A stretch of 64,000 nt of DNA. Origin: Conoideocrella luteorostrata (lineage: Eukaryota; Ascomycota; Sordariomycetes; Hypocreales; Clavicipitaceae). Every line of letters starts with the position of its first letter. Position 1 is the stretch's first letter. The notes under the pieces are model-generated. The model saw only the letters and a list, made by a program, of their open reading frames with translations. It did not search any database and was not told the origin of the DNA. The DNA lies in contig JASWJB010000003.1 of the NCBI GenBank assembly GCA_032433595.1, positions 310,001-374,000 on the forward strand, read 5' to 3'. This document shows, piece after piece, positions 11,770 through 24,517 of the stretch. A program made the position numbers and the translations under genes.

Positions 11770-13330
11770 CTATACCAAGACTGCTCTGCTTAATGCCGTC
11801 TCTACGTCAGAACGTCGGAACCCTGCCGACCTCCCGAGGCAGAAGGCTCTGTTCAACAACGCTACTCTAGTTAGCACGGTCGCTATCCCCAAAGAATTAA
11901 ATTGGTCGGGCGCAGACATACCTGTGATCAATTTGCGCGCATTAACTGGCTTTTGTGGATGTTGTGCGGCCTGCGCCTCCTCCTCCTCCTCCTCCTTCTC
12001 AGAAGACACAGGTGGATCCAATACGAGCTTGACTTGCTTCTCCATCAGAAAACACTCCAGATCTTGCATATCGAACACGTCGCCCGTGATATCTTGTTGA
12101 ATATCTTTTGAAAAGTCCGATACGGGCACGGGGACAGACACCCACTTGCGCGATCGACGAGTATATGGGCCCAACTCCGGCGGCCAGGCATAGTGCGTGC
12201 CCGCACCGCCCAGCTGGAGAAATGGAACACCGCTCCATTGGCTACTAAGTTCGTTTTCACTTAGCCTGGCATGTAGGATAGCAGCGAAGTAGGTGGTGAT
12301 TTGGCCGCGGCCCATGAGGGGCAGCAGAAATCGAAATTTTTGTCTGACGTAGTCTTGAGGCAGGGCAGGGTTGGCGAGAGTAAGATACCCATGGTAGGCG
12401 ATAGCCATAGATAGTTGATCCATAAATGCGGAGCACTGAACTTCCGAAGTGCTGCCTAACTTTAGGTCGGTTGATAAGTTGAACGTCTGGGGCACTAAAG
12501 ACTGCAGATGCTGCACTCCAAACTGCGGTTGTCGAACGAGCTGCACAGAGTGGTCAACTTCACCGGTGCTTACCGACGTTTTCTGTAAGACACTGGTAGC
12601 TGTAGATTCGTTCTCATCGTTGTTCGACGCCTTAGCTAGGTCCAGACACTTCTCCAGCGTTTCCCGTGTACACTGTGTGAGGTTTGCGTGAGGAGCGAGG
12701 ACTCCAGATCGAAGGAGAGAGTCACTGAGCGTGACTACGGACGTGCTCATGTCCTCAATCACTTGCTCCAGCTGGGCAACTCTGTTTGTAAGATGCGATA
12801 TTCTCGACTCTTTACGAAGCCGATATGCTCGCTGCGCCTCGCGAATTTGCTTCTTGCGCCGCTGGGAGTTTGCTTGTGAGCCTCCATCGTGGGTGCGAGA
12901 CAGAAATACATTTGCAGGGCACACTCACCTCCTTTGGGGCCTCTTCATCGCTTGCCCGCTTTTTGGACTTTTTAGCCTTGGCTTCGATAGAATCCTCTGA
13001 CTGACCGTCTGGGCTGGTGGTCGAAGTTTGTTGAGGATGGCTACTCATGGTCAATCCATCGAATGGGTCTGCCGGGTAGCCGCCAGTTTCCTCCTCCACG
13101 TTGAAGCCAAATGAAAGAGAGTCAAATATATCCAAGTTAGAGCCATGATTGACACTACCTGCGTTTTGTGGGACCGGGTATTCGCGCGCTGAGAGGATTG
13201 ACATCAAGTCGGAGTTGCTGAGCTGCGTTATGAGATCTGAGGATTGAGCGTCTTGGCCTGGGACTAGCCCCTGCAGCCACGCCTGCGAAGTCATATTTTG
13301 TTCAGGTTTGCATTGGGCATGAGCAGGCAA
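11770..13330 (-). CDS. bZIP transcription factor (497 aa, 2 exons)
   Basis: Exon 1 is 13330-12929 and exon 2 is 12861-11770. The 67-bp intron (12862-12928, GTGAGT to CCCAG) restores one frame exactly through the DNA-binding region, which reads APKE then RRKKQIREAQRAYRLRKESR, followed by heptads of a leucine zipper (ISHLTNRVAQLEQVIEDMS, TLSDSLL). The canonical bZIP Asn is Ile here (QIREAQRAYR), as in a fungal-specific bZIP subclass. The acidic N-terminus before the basic region could be an activation domain. The C-terminal 350 residues carry an uncharacterised fungal region (about PPELGPYTRRSRKWVSVPVP). Product: nuclear regulator, targets unknown. A second ATG at 13294 is an alternative start. 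It is convergent with the DUF2156 gene. Confidence 0.88.
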
Positions 13331-15704
13331 ATTAGGCAGGCAGGCAGTTGAGATGGCAGTGACAACACGGTGATGCAGGTGAGCGAGCGCAGAGACAAGT
13401 CCACCCGACGAAGGTCGATATTAAGACAAGCCAATAGCTGACTGCCTCGGGTCTCCGGTGGAAGAGAGTGGAGATCTCACCGTTACACAAGTGGCGGTTT
13501 GTCAGCATCAGCGTGCGCATCGTCATTGCGCAGTTCACATGATTGAGCTGGTGCCAGTCACGGCTCTTTTTAAGGTTTTTCAATGGCGATGTAGCAGGAG
13601 TTCGGGATTTCGCTGTGCTGGAATAGTAGCCTTGCCTACGGAGTAGGAGATCGGACTTTAATGATGCACATGTTGGTTACTGAAGTGCCGTATTGTACGG
13701 TGGACACGTGCTGGCTAGACTGCCGATACGGTTCTCCGCGTCAGCAGCGTCGTGGCCTAAACGGCGATCTGCCCAATCGGGAAGTCTGCGGAGTGAGGTG
13801 GAAGTGCCGTTGGGTTGTTTCATGTCCCGCAGACTGTGTGCTGCCTGGCTGATGGTTATTTTATTTCATTTTCATTTATTATTATTATTATTTTTGGTTT
13901 AATCCGTCGATAATTCATTTCAGTGGTGCATTTGCTGCTCCACCCTGCTCAACGGCTACTGCATCTATTCCTCTGTACACTGGTACTTATAGCGTCAGTG
14001 GCTTAAACTCATTTACTTCCCAATTGTGTACTTCCACCGTCGGCCTACGTACATACTTCGTTCAATGTGAGGGCCCGTCCCATCACCTGGACTGCCCAAT
14101 CACTGAACAATGGTTCTATTCAAGATTTTTTTCTTTTTCTTTTTAATTAACCTTGACTAGATGGTGTTGAAGAGCAATCTTTTCTCAGGCTAAGCTCAAG
14201 TATGCATCGCTGTAGGAAAGTTTTGTTAATGCCAGTCTCCTTGCTTCTTCGGAATCAGGTCGGACGGTTTGCGTTTCACAGACCGATAGCATTTGCTTTG
14301 CCGACTAAGCTTGTTGTGAGTGCCGCTTACATAATTCTGGCGTTTTGCCCAGTTTTGCTGTGTTGTCTGTCACAACGGCAAACTCCGTATTCCACCCACC
14401 ACCTCCAAACGAATATGGTGTTTGATTGGGGAAAGCTCAGAGTGGCGAACTAGGGTAGTAAACTAATCATTCAGCTCATCACACGGATGGGTGGTCGGAA
14501 GAAAAGGCGCCTACTACTGCACAATAGAGACTGCAACATGAACAAAACCAGCAATTTGCATACCAGCCTCAGGGATAGTTACCTGTCCATGTCTCACCCA
14601 AGCGCGATAGCTCAGAAGCGTTATGCATGTTGTGGGGTCGTGACTAACTGCGAGGACCGTGTGCTTGAAGTTGCAGCCGGCTATTTCTTAATTAATTGCC
14701 CGCAAATATCTGCTTTGTTGCCGATAAAGTATCGTGTATTTATTACTCATACGACGCTGACCCGACGAACGTGAGTGAATGCTTGGAAAGCCAACAAGGT
14801 GCCTTCCCCACCACGTCCATTGTGCGTCTTAATTACTGTGTTGTACCCGCCCGTGTCCAATCACTTTGTCAGCTTGTGCATGCAGCTGCTTCGCGGCCTT
14901 GTCACCGACTAGCAACTGGGGCTGAATCGGGCAGACCAACCGGTGTTGGTCAGCACATTGATCGGTCATTTCCATTCTTGGCCCAGACAAGAGTTGGGCG
15001 AGGGCGGTGGTGAAGATGGGCGGAATGGTGCAGACGACGCTGTGATCAACATGTGTTTGAGGATTGAGTGAGACGGATTTACAGACAGGCACGCACGCTC
15101 CGTCGTCCGTGGTGTCGATAATATTTCCGATTGTACGGAGTACTACTCCGTATATTGTGAGTAGGTAGTAGGTAGTGTGCAGTACTGCACTCTGTACGGA
15201 GTTCTCCGCACGTATTGTGCTAAAAGGGAAATGGGAAATTTAGAGCTGACTTGTTTGGCAATCAAGAACCGCGGTCAAACGTCGATACATCCCTGCAGCC
15301 CTGTCTGTTGGTCAGAAAAGTCAGCGCCGAGCACCGTATGGAGGCTATCAGTGCCGAATTGCTTGGCTATCAGCACCCACTTGTTCACGCCTGTTGCGGC
15401 GGTCTAGACCCTGTGTTAGCCGCAATCGCAATCGCACCATACTGGAGCCGTACCTTCCGCGCTTGCTTCAGCCTGGCTCCCATTCATCATTCCCGGTCAA
15501 CAGCCCAACCAAGCTGACCTGTCCTGACTCTTCGACTTTAACCCCAACTAGCTCCTCCATCTCTGGCAATTGTCATAAACTCTTCCCTCCCCAAACTTTC
15601 CCTGAACATCCTCAGCGTTGCATCGGCAAAATCAACGACTTCCTACTGCGAGACCTGACCAGGCCACATCAGACCCGACGCTAACGCACGGCCGACGGGC
15701 GAAC
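13331..15704. other. Divergent intergenic region between bZIP and NCS1 permease
   Basis: A 2.4-kb upstream region shared by the bZIP factor (-) and the NCS1 permease (+). It contains an ATT run near 13875-13890, pyrimidine-rich stretches at 14125-14145 and several TACGGAGTA-like motifs (13635, 15134, 15194). No gene is supported. Confidence 0.5.
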
Positions 15705-15758
15705 ATGCTGTCGATGTCACCATGTCTTCCAGCGGTACTTCAGGCCGAGAGTCGCTAA
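15705..15758 (+). promoter_or_regulatory. Overlapping upstream ORF (17 codons)
   Basis: An ATG at 15705 precedes the NCS1 start by 17 bases in another frame and runs past it to a TAA at 15756-15758. A ribosome initiating here would miss the permease start, so this could lower translation. Whether the transcript begins upstream of it is not known. Confidence 0.45.
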
Positions 15759-18135
15759 GACGGCGACTGCAATGGTTCGTTGAAAATCCTCCCCGCACCG
15801 TCCACCAACCACCAAATCCCCTTCCTAGCCAGCGTTGCATTCTTCTGTTCCATCCTAGCTGGCGTTCGTTCGCTTTGATATTCGATCCTAACCGCGGCGC
15901 TTGTCGCGAAATAGCCCCAAAGACGCAAATTCCAATTACGAGAACACGACGTGGTGTAATAGGGACCTCATTCCCATCCCGCCTGACAGACGAACATATG
16001 GCTATGTGTCCTACATGGGTAAGTCAACCTTGGGGATGCCCGATGCTCTGCCACCACCAAGGCTTGCGACTTCGCATTCGCATTCGGCGCTTTGCGGCGA
16101 TGCCATTAATACGCCCAAACTAACATTTGCACTGCACAGCATATTGGACCGTATCTGGTTCCAACATTTCGGCATGGACGATTGGCAGTACATTACTAGC
16201 TTTTGGGCTTAGCCCGCAGCAGGCAATTGCAGCAGTGGTGAGTCAATTCCTCGACGCATTGAGACATCCAAACTGCAGCTCGCGGGAACTGACCGTCTCC
16301 GCTCGGATAAGGTTGTTGGGGGCATCATCACCGGACTCCTCGCAGTATTGTGCGGATGGGTTGGAGCAAAGCACTATATTGGCTTCACAGTGGCCAGCAG
16401 ATTCTCTTGGGGCATGAGAGGAGCATATTGTTGGTCTGCACTTGTCCCGCCAATTGAGTACTTCAACCGACTAACCCGGCTATCATCTAGTCCCTGTCAT
16501 TCTGCGCGTTTTTGTCGCCTCCATTTGGTTCGGTATGCAAGCATTTTGGGGCGGCCAAGCGACTAGAGTTTGTATTGGAGCCGTCATTACAGGTAAATGC
16601 TTTTGGATGCTGCATCGTATTATTAGCTATTTAATGCCACGTCCGTGTGCTAATTTGCTTGCCTGGTCAGGACTCGCGCATATGCCTAACCATTTTGCTG
16701 CCAGCTCTCATCTCGAGACCAAGGACTTCATTGGCCTTTTGATTTGGATGTGTGCCTTTATTCCAGCAATTCTTATTAGACCAGAGCGACTGCAGGTGCC
16801 TTTTGCGGTTTGTTTTGTGCTCTTTTGTTTCACAATTTTTGGATTGCTCATCTGGTAAGATCAAGCCTGGCCCAACATGCCTCTGACCCCCGACAGGAAC
16901 TAACAGATTGGGACACAGGGGCGTAACCCAAGCCCATGGGCCTGGCGTCTTGTTCAGCCAACCCGGAACTGCACCCAACGTTGGCTGGGCTTTTATGTTC
17001 AGTTTGACGGCCATCATGGGCGCTTGGGGTGGCGGGACCCTTGGCCAGTCCGATTGGACCCGATATGCAACTAAGAAAATGGCACCGGTGCCGTCACAAC
17101 TCGTAGCGTCACCAGTGACCATCACCGTCACTGCTGTTATTGGCATTGTTGTGACGAGCGCGGCTAAAGATATTCTAGGGGGCGAAGTGATCTGGAATCC
17201 AATTTACCTGCTCGCTGCCATGCAAGAGCATTACGGTTCAAGCTCCGCCATTCGAGTCGCCGTTTTCTTTGCTGCCCTGGGATTGGTTGCTTCACAGCTG
17301 GCGGTAAGATATGTTGTGAAACCTCGCTGCGTAGGCACTCCATGCTAACAATGATTCAAGATATCGCTCGTCCTCAATGCCATGTCCTGTGGAATGGATA
17401 TGGCAGGGCTGTGGCCGAAGTACATTAACATTAGGCGAGGAGCTGCCATCATGGCCGTCATCGGAATTGCGATACAGTACGTTTTTATACATCTCTCAGC
17501 CATGCAGACTCTCGTTAACCATTATAGGCCTTGGCAACTCTTAGCAACGGCCGCCAAGTTTCTGCAGGTCATGACTGGATTCAGTGTATTTTTGGCCCCT
17601 CTAACGTAAGTTACGCTATGTTTGGAAGCCTGCAATACAAGATTTCTGACAGTTTACAGCGGCATCATGCTAGCGGACTATCACCTGATTAGACGGCGGA
17701 AGTTAAAGGTCAATGATCTCTATTGCGGAGATGGATCGTCAATATACTGGTTCAAAGGTGGAGTGAACTGGCGAGCGCCGATTGCATTTGTCATGGGCGC
17801 TTGGCCAATGCTTCGTGAGTCATTTCTCGAAGCTTCTTATGTGCGATAGTATGCTGACATGCTTTGACTTAGCTGGTTTGGTTGCCTCGGTTGATAGCTT
17901 TACAGATCCAGCCTGGGTTGGTTGGATGCGCTTATACAATCTCACCTTTATTGTGGGCTTGTTCATCAGCTTTGCGGTTTTTCTGGGCCTGAGTCTTGTG
18001 TTCCCTCCGGCCTCATTAGGGCTAGAGAATGAGTTCAACGATGGCAACAGTTCTATGATTGCGACACCTTACTGTGGAAGCGATAGCGGGCATATGGATG
18101 AACACGGTGAAAAGACACCAGTAGTTATCGTTTAA
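15722..18135 (+). CDS. NCS1-family nucleobase/allantoin permease (551 aa, 11 exons)
   Basis: Exons: 15722-15774, 15915-16018, 16140-16237, 16312-16429, 16491-16592, 16671-16854, 16919-17303, 17361-17476, 17528-17605, 17660-17814, 17873-18135; each junction keeps frame and has GT..AG, mostly with a CTAAC/CTGAC branch site. The product is a plasma-membrane proton symporter of the Fur/Dal4 (uracil, allantoin, uridine) type with about 12 helices. Family landmarks: WCNRDLIPIPPDRRTYGYVS, WTIGSTLLAFGLSPQQAIAA, GGIITGLLAVLCGWVGAKH, SLTAIMGAWGGGTLGQSDWT, then MAGLWPKYINIRRG, GIMLADYHLIRRRKL and GGVNWRAPIAF. Substrate cannot be told from sequence. In the SDWTRYA motif the family usually has PDFTRYA, so the PD pair is changed to SD. 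Length is normal for the family. Confidence 0.93.
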
Positions 18136-19637
18136 AGCGCATACCAAAATATGAATTTTCACGAACAGTTGATGCGAAAACATTTTTGCTCCAAAATCAA
18201 TCTCCCTATAACTGTATCTAGTTCATTCTTGGGGAAAATGCTGAACGACGCGTGAAATCTTCCATGTTCTAAGCTCTAAGTGGGTTGCGTCAATCCGACA
18301 GTGTTCGCCGTCGAAACCACCAGTCTTTAAATCGCCCATTCTTGAATAAGTTTCTATTGCGTCATCGTCTTCAAGCGCTGGAACCATCCGAGTTTCTTAA
18401 TAGTGCCCGTGGCGGCACCCCCCCTTCTTGATGCCATTCTATCATACGTCATGTCTGAAGTAAGAAATGCTTATGTACCCAACACCATTTCTACTACCCC
18501 ATGGCCACAACTCGCTCCTGCTTTACCGGATAGCGATAACACCATATCAAGATTATGTAACTCATTCATCCAAGAAGCTAGAGAGACGGTATAGCTTATT
18601 GATAGAAATAGTCTGCGTCCGGCAAATCATCGACCGCGTCCTCGATTCCGAGCGCGCAATTGAAGTACTTGGACCTGCAGTCTCATCCAAGATGAACTTT
18701 TAAATACTCGCTAAATTCGGTGATACGCAGCCGTAGGGCCGCCAGGTCGCAAAAGATGAATGCAGCCAGCTATGTTTCCCACTAAACGTGCAGATGCAGA
18801 TGCGCGCGAGTTGAAATAAGACGGACGCTGGACGGGGTTCTGCGAACACGGGGCACCCAGCACAACCAGCAATTATGACGTGGTGGGTGTCTTAAGACGC
18901 AACACTCAATTCATACCGTTATATCCCGGGGTTATTGCTATGCCTCAGCGTCTATTCATCATGCCACGGTGTCGGACGGTGCCTAGCAGCGAGAGCATGG
19001 CCAACGCTTTACGAAAAGCAGAGCTGGGATTGGCGTCAGAGTCGTATGATGGGGCGGCGGCTCCCGCCGACCCGAACAACGAGCTCCCGCTGGGTGGGAT
19101 GGCCTCGTGTCAGTGTCGGGCAGTTACACAAAATGCGCCTCTAGCTATACGACTGACTTTTTATTATTAAAAAAAAAATTGAAAAAATTGAAAAATTGAA
19201 AAATCTTGCGCTGGATTATTTTCCTACAGAATTACCAAGTCTACGATTGAGTGCTCGCCGAGCCCAGATAATTCATCGGAAGAGACGCTGGAGAATAAGG
19301 CCAGCCCCCCCCCCACCATCAGACCACCATCCGCTGTTATTCCCATCATGGCGACATGGCGACACGGACCCATGCATATTCAGGCGCAGAAATACCTACA
19401 TGCTCGCTGTTTAAGTATTCGGCACCAAGCGGCTCGAATTCGACTTTGGCATGTTCAGAACTTGATTCTGCTGCCGGGCACAGCGGGTATACTTAAAGAC
19501 GAGATGCATCGCAACAGCCATCTATAAGCTATAAGCAGTCCATCCAACATCCAACATCCAACCACCACTTGACCAGCGTCCAAATCGTCGACATCGCCAG
19601 CCACAGGCGCATCATTCACCCCAATTCGCTCTAGACC
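18136..19637. other. Intergenic region upstream of protoglobin gene
   Basis: 1.5 kb with no supportable gene. It contains an A/T-rich tandem at 19165-19203 (repeated TTGAAAAA) and a C run near 19307-19315. Direct CATCCAACATC repeats lie about 80 bases before the protoglobin ATG. Confidence 0.5.
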
Positions 19638-20711
19638 ATGGCCTCTTCACTTCCCCCGAAGCGAATAAATCGCCAGGACCTCTACACAAACCTCGAAGCC
19701 CGCGTGCAATACCTCCATTCATTCCTAGACTTTTCCAGCAGCACGTATCGCCCAGCCTTCACCACTCGTGTGCCGAACTCCCCACTAACAACGCCAGGTG
19801 ACATTGAGGCCCTCATCTCCGGCGCCAAGTATGTCAGGGCCCTCGTCCCGGCCGTCGTGAACATCGTGTACCGAAAGCTGCTGCAGTACGACGTCACCGC
19901 GCGGGCATTCACCACAAGAAACACCTCTTCGGACGCCATCCCCGACGACCAAGACCACGGCCACGGCCACGACCACGACCACGACCATGGCGCGCCTCTT
20001 CACGAGGACAGTCCGCAGATTGTGCATCGCAAGCTGTTCCTGCGGGCGTATCTGAACAAGCTGTGCTCGGACCCTAGCAAGCTGGAGTTCTGGGAGTACT
20101 TAGATAAAGTCGGGTGAGTGCAGCACAGGATCATCCATCCATCCATTCATTCATTCCCCTGGGGGGTAAAAGAGAGAACGGATGTTTTGCTGAGTAGCAC
20201 CAAAATCGAATCGAATAGAATGATGCACGTCGGGCTTGGCAGAAAGCACCCCCTGCATATCGAATATGTCCATCTCGGCGTCTGTCTCGGCTTCATCCAG
20301 GACATCATGACGGAGGCCATCCTGTCGCATCCCCGACTGCACATGCACCGCAAGATTGCACTGGTCAAGGCCCTGAACAAGGTGATTTGGATACAGAATG
20401 ATTTCATGGCAAAATGGCATGTTAGAGAGGCAGACGAGTTCGGGCTCCTCGCCGCGGATATTGTCGTTGACAAGGAGGGGTATCTTCATGGCAGGCAGAT
20501 CTTGGATGATGCGGAAACGGAGGAGTCAAGTGATGGAACGCTCCGCGGCACGGCGGGCTCATCGGCCGGCACTCCTGTTAGGAAAGGCGAGTGCCCGCTC
20601 TCGAGTGGCTTGCCGGTTGCGTCGCATCGGAAGAGTACCAGCAGAGATGGGAACAGCGAAAAGAAAGATTCTTTGGTACCGGAGCTGTTTCAGGACGAAG
20701 ATGGAAGATAG
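19638..20711 (+). CDS. Fungal protoglobin / globin-sensor domain protein (322 aa, 2 exons)
   Basis: Exon 1 is 19638-20113 and exon 2 20219-20711; the 105-bp intron (GTGAGT to AATAG) joins LDKVG to MMHVGLGRKH in frame. The fold is a protoglobin/globin-coupled sensor type haem domain: RINRQDLYTNLEARVQYLH, DIEALISGAKYVRALVPAVV, FLRAYLNKLCSDPSKLEFWE, MMHVGLGRKHPLHIEY (probable proximal His region) and IALVKALNKVIWIQNDFM. Known members bind O2, CO or NO; the fungal role is not established. Between helices sits an unusual His/Asp-rich run (about residues 111-122, DHGHGHDHDHDH) that could bind metal. The C-terminal 80 residues are Ser-rich and probably disordered. There is no output domain, so it is not a classical two-domain sensor. 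Confidence 0.88.
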
Positions 20712-20894
20712 ACTTCAAGGGTAAGTTGCATCCACTACAGCATATGTAACAACAACATTTACGGTGTTTTTATTGGTAGACTGTAAAGTGTCCGTTTTAA
20801 TATGTCATGCATTCTTTATTTACCCCATTTGTAAGATATACAGCAGTGCATACATAATAATAGGTGTAATAATAGGTGGTTATCAGTGTCCCCG

Positions 20895-23800
20895 TCATTC
20901 CAACAGCGGCGAATCTCCATTCAAGACTCCAAACAAGCTTTCGATCTCAGCTGCAGCAACTCCTAATTCATCCGCGACCTGTCCAGTTACGAGCACGTAC
21001 GCATAAAGCAAAGCATAGTCCCGTTCAGTGACGTTCGTACTTGCAGCCTTTGCGTTGGAATTGCTTCCACTTCCTTTCGCTTGTGTGAGCTCGCCTCCTC
21101 CGTGGCGGATTGAAGCGAGACTCTCAGCTCGGAACTGGAAAATCTTACTCAGTAATCGGTCGCGTAGGGCCAATATACTCGGTATAGCGTCTGTCAGCGG
21201 GTACTCTAGCATCATGGAGCTGGCGAGAACCTGGAAGATGTGGCAGACACGATCACAGAGAACGGCACGCTCTTCGGCTGTAAATTCCAACAATGCCTTC
21301 TCGCCACTTGTTAGCGTCTGCCGTGGTTGCGTCACCAGGCTCATGGCGAAGAAGCTGTCGAGAATCTTGTTTGCACTCTGCATGATCCGGCCGTTGGACT
21401 CAAAAGGAAATGGACCTCGTAGCTCAAACTCGGAGGCAGCAGAATTTCGAAGGCTCTCGAGTCGATCAGCATAACGCTGCAATGCAGCCTGTTCACCTGA
21501 CTTGAGGTAGTTTTGCGAGCAATCGCTGCGCAGCAGTATTGCAAGGGGGCCTCTTCTCCAAATAAGGCCCATCTGGAGGAACAGCACCGACATGCCCTCT
21601 TTGAACTTCTTGCGCGCAGAGATGGGCCATACCAAGCGACACACTATCAACCCCCACAGGATACCAGTTGTGACCGACATTGCCCTATGCTTAACAATCT
21701 CCATTATAAGCGGGTGTATTCCTCCTTCATCGTCGTCATCATCATCCACCTTTTGACTCAGACTGTAAGCGTACAGCGTTGAGACGTTGTAAGCCAGAAT
21801 GGTCATTCGTCCCAGCGGTGCTTGGCCGCGAGCCACGATGAGATAAAAGTTGAAAAAGCTAACGCACCAACCCAGGAATACGAGTGCGACAGCATTTCCC
21901 TGACTAACGTTCCAGTTGATGACAGAAAACGCTGCGCCAAGGAATGTGCCGACAAATCTTGACCAACCCGTAGTGTTGGACGCCCCCACAGTCATGGAGC
22001 AAACAATCATGAAGGATAAAAGTCCCCATTCTCCGCGAAAGTGGAAATATAGGGGTCGAGTCTCGGGCAGGAAGGCAAGCATCGCCCACAAGGCAGCGCC
22101 TGTTCCCACCTTGATCCCGAACAAAACTGTCATAGAGGTTAGTATGTTCGATCTCTTGCGTCCCTTTCATTATCACTCACTGTCATCGCTTGCCACCCTT
22201 CTCAGTAATTTTAGCATCCCTTGCGAGAGCTTGGCCAATATTCTATTCTCGTCCGGAGAAGCTTGCCAGCTGAAGGTGTCCCTGCGCTCCGCCATTGACT
22301 CCGGGATGCCTTTAGGGAGTCTTGATTTCCTTATCGGCTTAATCAAGGGATTTGTCTCTGACGACTCAAACGGGAGTGCAGATATGTTGTAACCACGCGT
22401 GGCTTCGGTTCTCCACCACAGCAGCCACCTCCAGCTTCTCTTAGAATGGTCGGTGACATATTTCAAGTCTTCCAGTATGTCCAAATACTTCTGCATCTCT
22501 TCTCCGAACGATTGCAGACTGAAACTGAAGTGCCCACAGGCAGCGGCCATTTCTTCCGAGGTGATGTGGCTAATGTTATCGGAACGGTTTTCGCGAGTCG
22601 CCAGACCATAAACATGCTGCAGAGCATCCACTCGAGCATGTCCGAAAACGTGCAGCTTGTCCGTCAAAGTCTGGCGAAAGCTGTCGTTCACTCGTGCTTC
22701 ATAGTCGGGCGGTCCACCAAAAACGGGCTCATGCAGAACCTGGGAAAGTATTTCAGTCAGCTCTTGCATCGACGGTCGAATCATGTCGGTGAAAGCGATA
22801 TAAACGTCTGATGCTCCGCAGGCAGGATTGGCCGTGCTGCCGTTAAGCAATGTTTGCTGCGTCTTGGCCGCACTCCTGAGCCCACCGATAGATTGCGCCA
22901 ATGTCTCGATGGCCTTGACGATTGATCGTTCTACAGCATAAACCTTTTCGCGTCCAAGAAAGTAATGTTCAAATTTTGCCTCCCTAAGATTCTTGAGAAG
23001 AGCCGTATTTGTCTGCTTGTAGGACGAGGAAGCCCTAGAAATGTCATTTGGACTATCATACCGAGTTTCTCCGCGCAGAAAGCTAGTGCCCACAGCAGCC
23101 AACACGTCCCCCAGGGCAGACGACGCCTTCAGCATTGACCCCCTCAGTTGAGTGCGTGCCGACACTGGCCAAATGAGCAGGTTGACTGCGGCCGCAGTTG
23201 TGATGCCCATGACGAGCATTTTGAGTACTTGGGCGATCTTTTGATTAGAAAACACACCAGACACGACGGCACCCTCCTTTGTAACGACGGCAATGATGGC
23301 TATTGAAGCCAATGTGCTTCCCACGTTCACAAGCGGGTTGTTCATTCGTTGTTTGACCCAGCCCATAAATCCGAAGCCTCCTCCTATAAACACCACGACA
23401 ACCAGGGTGTGGGCCAGGGTTACCAGTCCCAGTTTTGACCCTACCAGAACAGAAGCTACCATGGACAGGATAGACACCATTTCAGCATAAGCAATAGCCA
23501 TGATAGCAATCAATACAGCTTCAATCATAGATCCTGCGGAGCGCGCAGCGTGAAAGTACACCGTGATGGTCGCCACCACATGCTTGCCATCTGGTCTTCC
23601 TAGGAAGTCGGACAGCGGGCCGATGAATGTCGCCAGACTCGCAATAGTGTATGCAAAAGTGCATTTTAAAACTCCTCGCCCCTGCACCGAGTCGAGCCAC
23701 TCCAACAGGCGTAAGGACTGCGAGTATACGTGGTCAGCAGCATAGTGGTAGTATCGCGAGAGTCGCTCGCGGCCGAGGACGCTTCCTGAGGAGTGTGGAG

Positions 23801-23939
23801 GGACTAAAGCGTCGGACGATTCTATGGTTGGCAAGGACAGGGCCAATTGATTGTCGCGCCGTCGGGCAACCTGTCTTGCAAAGGCCGTAGAGTCATCGTG
23901 CAACGTGCCGTCGTCGGATGGAGTTGTCGGAGCGGCCAT
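20895..23939 (-). CDS. FUSC/ArAE-type membrane transporter, DUF2421 family (996 aa, 2 exons)
   Basis: Exon 1 is 23939-22181 and exon 2 22126-20895, with a 54-bp intron (GTGAGT, branch CTAAC, GACAG) keeping frame across LLRRVASDD / ILFGIKVGTG. The layout matches the large fungal proteins annotated as 'putative ER transporter, 6TM N-terminal' plus aromatic acid exporter family: a first membrane block (about residues 90-270, with TITVYFHAARSAGSMIEAVL), a long soluble region, a second membrane block (about 590-760, with GAALWAMLAFLPETRPLYFH and AMSVTTGILWGLIVCRLVWP) and a C-terminal soluble DUF2421 region (SLLSKIFQFRAESL-like, LLYAYVLVTGQVADELG). Relatives export fusaric acid or aromatic acids; substrate here is unknown. 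Its 3' end faces that of the protoglobin gene, 183 bp away. Confidence 0.9.
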
Positions 23940-24517
23940 GGGCTAGATAGCAAAGCTCTAGCTAGCCCCGCTGGGCTGAGCGGGATCGGTGTCGGATGTC
24001 AGAGGATGGAGGATAGAACGGCGAGGTAAAGGTCGGGCGAAGTGAGAGTCTGATGCGAAGCGGTCGGCTAGTCAAAACAGAGAGACTGTAGGCACCGAGC
24101 TGTCGATGTGTCTGGTAGGACCTGTGGAGGTTTAGAGTTGCGACTTCACACGTGCAGCATTATGACGACTAACATGGCCGCGAAGCTCCCAAAGCGCCGA
24201 GCGCCGGGTGTCAGTCAGTTGCACGGCATGAGGCACTTTGGGGGGGCGGGAAAGTGCAGAGGTGGGGACGCCAGCTGTAGGCTTTCCGGGGCAAGTGTCC
24301 ACGCGTGCGGTGCAGCAGGTGCATGCGGGTTGTGCAACGATGTACGGGGTACCAGCTCGTGGTGCATCATGCCAGTGGAATGCTGCCAACGCAGTGCAAC
24401 CGGCCGGGGTTTTACTCGTTTTCTCCTCTATATTTACTGTTTCACGCTCGACACTGTGCAACATTCAGGTGATCAAAGTTTTCTGTTCAAAGCCTTGACT
24501 ACATACAGCCTTGCACA
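23940..24517. other. Spacer between FUSC gene start and TatD gene end
   Basis: 578 bp, the likely promoter of the FUSC gene on the minus strand. No coding sequence is supported. Confidence 0.5.
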
